A DNA stretch of 64,000 nt from Yersinia mollaretii ATCC 43969 (GTDB taxonomy: Bacteria; Pseudomonadota; Gammaproteobacteria; Enterobacterales; Enterobacteriaceae): contig NZ_CP054043.1 in the NCBI RefSeq assembly GCF_013282725.1, forward strand, positions 1,860,001 to 1,924,000, written 5' to 3'. A program made the position numbers and the translations under genes. The notes under the pieces were generated by a model. That model had not been told where the DNA came from. It worked only from the letters and a program-made list of their open reading frames with translations, and searched no databases. Each line of letters starts with the position of its first letter. Position 1 is the first letter of the stretch. Shown here one piece after another: positions 58,372 through 64,000 of this stretch.

Positions 58372-59289
58372 TCATGGCAGCTTGCTCGGCGGTGGCGGGT
58401 AATGGGCAAATAGCGTGATCAGCCAGTCGATCAGCACTCTGACTCTAGGGGCCAGAAAACGACCCGGCGGAAACATAATAAACAGTGGCATCGCGGGCGG
58501 AGGGCAGTGGGGTAAGACCTCAATCAGCTCCCCCTGCGCTAATTGAGACTGAATACCTTGTGTTGGCGCTTGAATCAGCCCCAAACCCGCCACCCCTGCG
58601 GCAATATAGGCATCAGCACCATTGACACTCAAGATGCTGGGCAACTCCCGCGTTTCCACCTTGCCTTGAACAGTAAATTCCAGTGGATAGTCACGCTGAG
58701 TTAGCTGCGAAAAATATCCCACCGCCTGATGCCCCGCCAAATCGTCCAGTGATACCGGTACGCCATATTTCGCCAAATAAGCCGGTGACGCGCAGGTTAT
58801 CTGGGGTTGCTGACCAATATTGCGCACCGCTAATTGTTCATCATGGGGTAACCAAGCTCGCAACACGCAATCAACCCCTTCGCGCATCAAATCGATCGTG
58901 CTGTCATTGGCACCAAGAATCAGTGTGATGTTGGGATAGCGCTGATAAAAGTCACTCAGTGCCGGAATTACGACATTGCGCGCCAGCGAGTGGGGCATAT
59001 CGATGCGCACTTTCCCCTCGGGTTGTAGCCGCTGGTGGCTAAAGAGTGAGTCCGCCTCTTCAAATGCCGACAGCAATTGCAGGCAGCGCTGGTAGTACAG
59101 CGTGCCTTCGGCGGTGATATTCACTTGGCGGGTGGTGCGCACCAGTAAACGCACGCCGAGTCGTTGCTCCAGCCGTTTTAAGGTGTGGCTGACCGTGGCA
59201 CGCGGCAATTGCAGTTTTTCCGCTGCCCGGCTGAAACTGCCCAACTCAACAATACGGACAAAAATCCGCATGGCTTGAATTTGATCCAT
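58372..59289 (-). CDS. LysR-family transcriptional regulator
   Basis: DNA-binding regulator of 305 residues. The N-terminal winged helix-turn-helix (MRIFVRIVELGSFSRAAEKL then LPRATVSHTLKRLEQRLG) is at residues 7-50. The effector domain follows (VRIDMPHSLARNVVIPAL). It belongs to the common CrgA/DmlR-like branch. It is transcribed away from an aldo-keto reductase gene 116 bases upstream, which it most likely controls. Confidence 0.92.
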   Translation of the reverse strand: MDQIQAMRIFVRIVELGSFSRAAEKLQLPRATVSHTLKRLEQRLGVRLLVRTTRQVNITAEGTLYYQRCLQLLSAFEEADSLFSHQRLQPEGKVRIDMPHSLARNVVIPALSDFYQRYPNITLILGANDSTIDLMREGVDCVLRAWLPHDEQLAVRNIGQQPQITCASPAYLAKYGVPVSLDDLAGHQAVGYFSQLTQRDYPLEFTVQGKVETRELPSILSVNGADAYIAAGVAGLGLIQAPTQGIQSQLAQGELIEVLPHCPPPAMPLFIMFPPGRFLAPRVRVLIDWLITLFAHYPPPPSKLP

Positions 59290-59405
59290 GATGAGGCCCG
59301 CCTATTGTTGGTGTTTTTTGAACAGTGATGAGTAATCTGCATTATTTATCTTTCTCCGCGAAACAACCACACTTTCTTCCGACATCACTCATCGGGAGTA
59401 TCACA

Positions 59406-60398
59406 ATGCAACAACGTCAATTAGGGTTGAATGGCCCGCATGTCTCGGCACTGGGCCTTGGCTGCATGGGAATGAGCGATTTTTACTCCACCAATCAAGA
59501 CAGTAACGAGTCCATCGCGACCCTCCATCGTGCGCTGGAGCTGGGTGTGACCCTGCTTGATACGGCGGATATGTATGGCCCCTTTACCAATGAGGAGTTG
59601 GTGGGGCGGGCGATTAAGGGCAAGCGAGATCAGGTCTTTTTAGCCACCAAGTTCGGCATTGTGCGTGACCCGGCAGATCCGACAGTGCGTGGCGTCAGCA
59701 GCCGGCCAGACTATATCCGACAGTCGGTTGACGGCAGTTTGAAGCGGCTGGGTGTTGAGGTGATTGACCTTTATTACCAGCATCGTGGTGACCCTACGGT
59801 GCCGGTTGAAGAGGTAATTGGCACACTGGCTGATTTGGTCACGGCGGGTAAAATCCGTTATATCGGTCTGAGCGAGGTGTCGGCGGCGACATTAGAAAGG
59901 GCGCATCAGGTGCACCCGATTACTGCGGTGCAGAGTGAATACTCATTGTGGACGCGAGATGCAGAAACATCCGTCTTGGCGGCCTGCGAACGATTAGGTG
60001 TTGGGTTTGTCGCCTACAGCCCATTAGGACGTGGTTTCCTGACGGGCGCGATTCGCAGTCCAGAGGATTTGGCTACCGATGATTTTCGTCGCCATAATCC
60101 CCGTTTTCAGGGCGATAACTTTGTACTGAATCTGGCGTTAGCCGATACAGTGACAAAAATGGCGCAAGATAAGGGGGTTAAACCGTCGCAACTGGCACTG
60201 GCGTGGGTATTGGCGCAGGGGAAACATATTGTGCCGATTCCAGGAACCAAACGTCGCGCCTATTTGGAAGAGAACCTGGCAGCATTAGCGGTAGTGCTCA
60301 GCCCGCAAGAGTTGGCAGCACTGGATGCAGTGTTCCCGTTCCATGCCGCAGCAGGTGAACGCTACGGCGCGGAAGGGATGGTCTATCTTAACGCCTGA
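59406..60398 (+). CDS. Aldo/keto reductase
   Basis: NADPH-dependent reductase of aldehydes or ketones, 330 residues, (beta/alpha)8 barrel. The catalytic tetrad is visible: Asp and Tyr in LLDTADMYG, Lys in FLATKFG and His in YYQHRGD. The C-terminal [13 protein letters not shown] is the cofactor phosphate site. The frame is open from 59325, but the ATG at 59406 follows CGGGAG and begins MQQRQLG like its relatives. Substrate unknown. Divergent LysR gene upstream. Confidence 0.92.
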   Translation: MQQRQLGLNGPHVSALGLGCMGMSDFYSTNQDSNESIATLHRALELGVTLLDTADMYGPFTNEELVGRAIKGKRDQVFLATKFGIVRDPADPTVRGVSSRPDYIRQSVDGSLKRLGVEVIDLYYQHRGDPTVPVEEVIGTLADLVTAGKIRYIGLSEVSAATLERAHQVHPITAVQSEYSLWTRDAETSVLAACERLGVGFVAYSPLGRGFLTGAIRSPEDLATDDFRRHNPRFQGDNFVLNLALADTVTKMAQDKGVKPSQLALAWVLAQGKHIVPIPGTKRRAYLEENLAALAVVLSPQELAALDAVFPFHAAAGERYGAEGMVYLNA

Positions 60399-60400
60399 TC

Positions 60401-61444
60401 TTAACGCTTTTTCTTCGCGTCTCGTGGCGCACGACCGACGGTTGCCTGATACACCTTAAAACGGCCATTCTGCGCCAGCACTTCATGGCTGCCAAATGCG
60501 GCATCCAGCAGAGCAGGGTAAGGCAAGAAGGAGTTCGCCACGATACGCAATTTACCGCCCACATGCAGGTGTGCGGTTGCACCACGGATCAGCATTTCAG
60601 CCGCAGTCAGGCTGGTTTGAATCCCATCATGGAAAGGGGGGTTCGAAATAATCATCTCGAAGCGGCCCTTGATGTCGGAATAGACATTGCTGGCAATCAC
60701 TTGCGCCTCGATATTATTCGCCGCCAGTGTTGCTCGGCTGGCTTCGATCGCTGCCGCAGAGACATCACTCAGGGTCCATTTGATTTTTGGCGATTGTTGC
60801 GCCAAAACAGAGGCCAGCACACCCGCACCACAACCGACATCCAACACGCTGCCTTTAAACGGCTCGCTGAAGGTGGACAGCAACAAGTGACTGCCGGAAT
60901 CCAGTGAGTCGCGGCTGAATACGCCCGGCAAGGTTTTCACGGTCACATCGCCCACCTGATAGCTTTCCCACCAAGCGTCGGCATCAAATTCGGGCTGTTT
61001 ATCTAGGCGGCCATGATACAACCCGCAACGGCGAGCGCTGTCTATCTTGGTCAATTGCGCGAAATCAGACAGCATCTCTTCTGCGCTGCGCACACCACTG
61101 CGGTTTTCACCCACCACAAAGATATCGGTGCCGACAGGCAATAAGGAGAGCAGATTCGCCAGTTGGAATTGGGCTTCCTGCTTACTTTTGGGCCAGTAAT
61201 AGATCAGCGTGTCGCAGGTCGCGACGATTTCAGGTGTCGCCAAAAGCCCGAATTGCACATTCTCTTCCAGCGTATTGCTCAGTAATTGCCAGTGGTGATA
61301 TTGATTGGAGTGAACCCGTACCCCGGCGGCATCAAATTGTGCTGGCAGCGCATCTTGCAAGTCACCGGCAAACAACACATGGCGGGCTATAAATTCATCA
61401 CTATGGCGCAGTATTACTTCACTGGCTGGGGTTAATGCTGACAT
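60401..61444 (-). CDS. rsmC: 16S rRNA (guanine-1207-N2)-methyltransferase
   Basis: Methylates G1207 in helix 34 of 16S rRNA. It has two tandem methyltransferase-like domains. The C-terminal, active one has the AdoMet loop DVGCGAGVL and catalytic NPPFH. The N-terminal one is degenerate. The frame is open to 61462, but [15 protein letters not shown] at 61444 matches the E. coli start and gives 347 residues. It converges on the aldo-keto reductase gene. In E. coli rsmC is divergent from holD, and here a toxin-antitoxin pair lies between them. Confidence 0.95.
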   Translation of the reverse strand: MSALTPASEVILRHSDEFIARHVLFAGDLQDALPAQFDAAGVRVHSNQYHHWQLLSNTLEENVQFGLLATPEIVATCDTLIYYWPKSKQEAQFQLANLLSLLPVGTDIFVVGENRSGVRSAEEMLSDFAQLTKIDSARRCGLYHGRLDKQPEFDADAWWESYQVGDVTVKTLPGVFSRDSLDSGSHLLLSTFSEPFKGSVLDVGCGAGVLASVLAQQSPKIKWTLSDVSAAAIEASRATLAANNIEAQVIASNVYSDIKGRFEMIISNPPFHDGIQTSLTAAEMLIRGATAHLHVGGKLRIVANSFLPYPALLDAAFGSHEVLAQNGRFKVYQATVGRAPRDAKKKR

Positions 61445-61676
61445 CAGTCTTTGGCTCCTCAATAATATGATCGGGGATTATAGAGGTTTGTTGGCTCAAC
61501 CTCTATTTTTGTATTTTTTAAACAAAAGAAAGATAATACGAACGCGACAAATTGTTGCATTTTGCGCTCTTGTGCTACATTATGGCGCTGTGTGTTATCT
61601 GCCCGTGAATGGGGGCGTTTACACAACGAAAAGTGCAGCTACGCACGTTAAAAATTGCGCAAAGAGGAGTAAAACG

Positions 61677-61913
61677 ATGGCAATCAGTATTCGTCTGGAT
61701 GAGGATTTTGTCACTGACGTTAAAATTCACGCAGAAGCATCAAGCCGCAGCGTGCCAAAGCAGATCGAGCACTGGGCAAAGATTGGTCGCATCGCTGAGG
61801 ATAACCCTGATCTGCCTTACAGCTTTATTCTGGAAACCTTACTGGCGAAGAGCGAAGTCGAGAATAAGAAGGTGTCACGTTATGTCAGAAGAACCAAACG
61901 GACAGAAGATTGA
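61677..61913 (+). CDS. ParD-like antitoxin
   Basis: Small ribbon-helix-helix-like antitoxin of 78 residues (MAISIRLDEDFVTDVKIHAE, SRSVPKQIEHWAKIGRIAED), matching the TA_anti_ParD-like family. AGAGGAG precedes the ATG. An upstream open frame to 61467 is not needed. It overlaps the toxin gene by 32 bases, a coupling typical of such pairs. A possible promoter (TTGCAT, 17 bases, CATTAT) lies about 120 bases upstream. Confidence 0.85.
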   Translation: MAISIRLDEDFVTDVKIHAEASSRSVPKQIEHWAKIGRIAEDNPDLPYSFILETLLAKSEVENKKVSRYVRRTKRTED

Positions 61914-62211
61914 TATCTATGAAAGTAGCCGTTTCGCTAAAGCGCTGAGTCGGCTTTCTGAACAGCAGCTTATTGCTGTTGAAGATCAAATTGAGCTCAT
62001 CATTACCCAGCCAGAAATCGGTGAACTAAAAAGAGGTGACCTGAGTTATCTTCGGGTACATAAGTTCCAACTCAATAATCAACTGACCTTGTTGGGCTAC
62101 AGTTGGGTCGAACAGAAAATTGAACTGTATCTTTTGAGTCTCAGCTCCCATGAGAATTTTTATCAGGAGCAAAAGCGCTTACGTAAAGTGGACCTGAAAC
62201 TGATTAGCTAA
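61882..62211 (+). CDS. RelE/ParE-like toxin
   Basis: Type II toxin of 109 residues with the RelE/ParE pattern: an N-terminal helix pair (RFAKALSRLSEQQLIAVEDQ), KRGDLSYLRVHKF, and a hydrophobic strand (QIELYLLSLSSHENFY in part: KIELYLLSLSSHENFY). The ATG lies inside the antitoxin gene. Whether it cuts mRNA or targets gyrase cannot be read from sequence. Confidence 0.85.
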   Translation: MSEEPNGQKIDIYESSRFAKALSRLSEQQLIAVEDQIELIITQPEIGELKRGDLSYLRVHKFQLNNQLTLLGYSWVEQKIELYLLSLSSHENFYQEQKRLRKVDLKLIS

Positions 62212-62327
62212 ATATATTTAGCATGAATATGCCTAAGGCGAGCCTGATAAACAGAGGTTTGTTGGCGCATGTACGATGGGTTTGCTAGCATAGCATCGAA
62301 ATTCGGGTCGCTCTGACAGGAAATGGC

Positions 62328-62765
62328 ATGGCATCGAGACGAGACTTGCTGTTGCAACAGCTTGGCATTACGCAGTGGACATTGCGCCGCCCGGCCGTCT
62401 TGCAGGGTGAGATTGCAGTGCGTTTACCTGAAGATACTCGCCTGTTGATCGTGGCACAGACGCCCCCTGAGCAGGATGACCCGCTGTTGTGCGATGTGTT
62501 GCGCAGCTTAGGGCTGACTCCTCGTCAGGCTTATGTGCTGACACCGGATCAGGTAGCCATGCTGCCAGCGGATACGCAGTGCAACAGTTGGCGATTGGGC
62601 ATCAGTGAACCGCTTGCGGTCGCGGGTGCGCAGTTACACAGCCCGGCATTGGCCGGACTTTATCAAGACGCGAGCGCGAAGCGCGCACTTTGGCAGCAGA
62701 TTTGTCATCATGAAGCAGATTTCTATCCTGACGCCAGCCGATCTGGCCACAGCGTACCAAATTGA
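62328..62765 (+). CDS. holD: DNA polymerase III psi subunit
   Basis: Bridges the clamp loader to chi (HolC) and single-strand binding protein in the replisome. 145 residues, similar to E. coli HolD along its length (RRDLLLQQLGITQWTLRRP, AMLPADTQCNSWRLG, RALWQQICHHEADFYP). The last 56 bases overlap rimI in another frame, as in E. coli. GGAAATGGC lies at the start. Confidence 0.94.
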   Translation: MASRRDLLLQQLGITQWTLRRPAVLQGEIAVRLPEDTRLLIVAQTPPEQDDPLLCDVLRSLGLTPRQAYVLTPDQVAMLPADTQCNSWRLGISEPLAVAGAQLHSPALAGLYQDASAKRALWQQICHHEADFYPDASRSGHSVPN

Positions 62766-63153
62766 GCAAGCCAGCCACGCTTTCCCGTGGACGGAAAAAA
62801 CCTTAGCCAGCAATCAGGGCGAGCGCTACCTCAATCTTAAATTGAGTGTCGAGCAGAAAATGGTCGGTTTCGCCATCACCCAAATCGTATTGGATGAAGC
62901 CACGCTGTTTAATATTGCCATTGATCCGCAGTATCAGCGTCAGGGCTATGGTCGCTTACTGCTTGAGCACCTGATCGCCGAGCTAGAAACACGCAATATC
63001 GTGACACTCTGGCTCGAAGTTCGGGCCTCAAACGCAGGCGCTATTGCTCTGTATGAGAGTCTGGGTTTTAGCGAGGTTTCGGTGCGTCGCAACTATTATC
63101 CGAGTGCCAATGGGCGTGAAGATGCCATCATGATGGCGTTACCGATGGGATAG
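62710..63153 (+). CDS. rimI: Ribosomal protein S18 N-alpha-acetyltransferase
   Basis: GNAT-fold enzyme that acetylates the N-terminal alanine of S18 (and can act on other proteins) with acetyl-CoA. The acetyl-CoA loop is QRQGYGRLL, and ALYESLGFSEVSVRRNYYP is the conserved C-terminal segment. The start at 62710 inside holD gives 147 residues, the usual length. Confidence 0.95.
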   Translation: MKQISILTPADLATAYQIEQASHAFPWTEKTLASNQGERYLNLKLSVEQKMVGFAITQIVLDEATLFNIAIDPQYQRQGYGRLLLEHLIAELETRNIVTLWLEVRASNAGAIALYESLGFSEVSVRRNYYPSANGREDAIMMALPMG

Positions 63154-63385
63154 CGCTGTTTTGCCGATGATTCTGTCTTGAATAAATTGTCTATCTCGCA
63201 TAAATCAGGGAAAATACCGCGCTATAACCACTTATACCCCAAGTGATGGGCGTTGCCGCTGAATACGCAGCCACGCCGAGTAAGAAGGGTATAGCGCCAT
63301 AATCCATGCCTTGCTTTGCCTGACCGACACATCAATAGGGTGTGCGGCCCAGAGCAGGGCGGCCTAAAAGTAGAAATCTCAAACT
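63154..63385. other. rimI-prfC spacer, yjjG absent
   Basis: About 230 bases with no gene. In E. coli the nucleotidase gene yjjG lies here. The spacer holds the prfC leader; TAGAAATCTCAAACT before the ATG gives no strong ribosome site. Confidence 0.5.
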
Positions 63386-64000
63386 ATGTCTCCAAGTGAA
63401 TATGCACTGGAAGTGGCGAAAAGACGTACTTTCGCCATCATTTCCCACCCCGATGCCGGTAAAACCACTATTACCGAAAAAGTGTTGCTGTTTGGACACG
63501 CCATCCAGACCGCCGGTACAGTAAAAGGCCGTGGCTCCAGCCATCATGCCAAATCTGACTGGATGGAGATGGAAAAGCAGCGCGGTATCTCCATCACCAC
63601 TTCTGTGATGCAGTTTCCCTATGGCGGCTGTCTAGTTAACTTGCTCGACACCCCAGGGCATGAAGACTTCTCCGAAGATACCTATCGTACTCTGACCGCT
63701 GTTGACTGTTGCTTGATGGTGATTGATGCGGCTAAAGGGGTAGAAGATCGAACACGCAAACTGATGGAAGTGACCCGTCTGCGCGATACGCCGATTCTGA
63801 CCTTTATGAACAAATTGGACCGCGAGATCCGTGATCCTATGGAAGTGCTGGATGAAGTGGAACGCGAGCTTAAAATTGCTTGCTCGCCAATCACTTGGCC
63901 GATCAGCTGCGGTAAGTCATTTAAAGGGGTTTACCACCTTTATAAAGACGAAACTTACCTCTATCAGACCGGCAAAGGGCACACCATTCAGGAAGTGCGC
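63386..64000 (+). CDS. prfC: Peptide chain release factor 3 (partial, N-terminal)
   Basis: GTPase that recycles RF1 and RF2 after termination. The first 205 codons are in the window and the gene runs off the right end. G1 is [10 protein letters not shown]3 is DTPGHEDF, G4 is [14 protein letters not shown] is the switch I region. Identity to E. coli RF3 is very high by eye. The start [16 protein letters not shown] fits the family. Confidence 0.96.
   Translation, partial: MSPSEYALEVAKRRTFAIISHPDAGKTTITEKVLLFGHAIQTAGTVKGRGSSHHAKSDWMEMEKQRGISITTSVMQFPYGGCLVNLLDTPGHEDFSEDTYRTLTAVDCCLMVIDAAKGVEDRTRKLMEVTRLRDTPILTFMNKLDREIRDPMEVLDEVERELKIACSPITWPISCGKSFKGVYHLYKDETYLYQTGKGHTIQEVR

Noticed and set aside
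59325..59405. Extended N-terminus of the aldo-keto reductase
   Set aside because: The downstream ATG at 59406 has GGGAG and begins where family members begin; the extension has no match.

Overview
The window is chromosomal DNA of an enterobacterium, most likely a sucrose-fermenting, non-pestis Yersinia. This rests on gene content and synteny: yjjA-like DUF2501, the lsr AI-2 locus, waaQ-waaL, arcA, three tandem tRNA-Leu(CAG) genes, then rsmC / holD-rimI / prfC, with E. coli-like protein sequences throughout. I could run no database search, so the species is inference.

Layout. (1) 1-6.9 kb: remains of a P4-type integrative island. It holds a tyrosine integrase, an A+T-rich membrane protein, a decayed type I restriction locus (frameshifted regulator, truncated hsdR fused head-on to a truncated COG2958-like gene) and a HipB-like regulator. 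It ends in a sequence resembling a tRNA-Leu 3' end plus terminator. (2) 7-11.3 kb: periplasmic alpha-carbonic anhydrase, a Ner-like regulator divergent from two tandem XRE regulators, an APH(6)-like kinase, a DUF2501 protein and a HigBA-like toxin-antitoxin pair. (3) 11.3-20.3 kb: complete AI-2 locus, lsrACDBFG on the minus strand, divergent from lsrR and lsrK. (4) 20.3-22.8 kb: LPS core heptosyltransferase waaQ and O-antigen ligase waaL. (5) 23.6-26.4 kb: arginine antiporter and arginine deiminase without arcB/arcC, followed by two tandem 123-bp repeats. (6) 26.8-31.2 kb: small LapA-like membrane protein and an RND efflux pair. (7) 31.4-33.2 kb: HipBA toxin-antitoxin module. (8) 33.7-38.1 kb: glycerol dehydrogenase and the PEP-dependent dihydroxyacetone kinase DhaKLM. 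(9) 38.1-46.4 kb: six co-directional genes with no housekeeping role I recognise. (10) 46.7-55.4 kb: dhaR, overlapping the end of scrR, then the sucrose regulon scrB, scrA, scrY, scrK. (11) 56-64 kb: diguanylate cyclase, Fur-boxed DUF1435 gene, three tRNA-Leu genes, a LysR / aldo-keto reductase pair, rsmC, a ParD-RelE-like module, holD-rimI and the start of prfC.

The best candidate for an undescribed system is the six-gene minus-strand cluster at 38135-46354. In transcription order it encodes a PF10014-type Fe(II)/2-oxoglutarate dioxygenase, an MFS transporter, a GT-B glycosyltransferase, a GMC-type flavin oxidoreductase, a NodU/TobZ-type O-carbamoyltransferase and a second glycosyltransferase. 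Together these look like a pathway for an exported, oxidised and carbamoylated glycoside, possibly carrying a hydroxylated amino acid. No NRPS, PKS or cyclitol synthase is present. The cluster separates dhaKLM from its likely regulator dhaR, which suggests insertion into an older carbohydrate locus.
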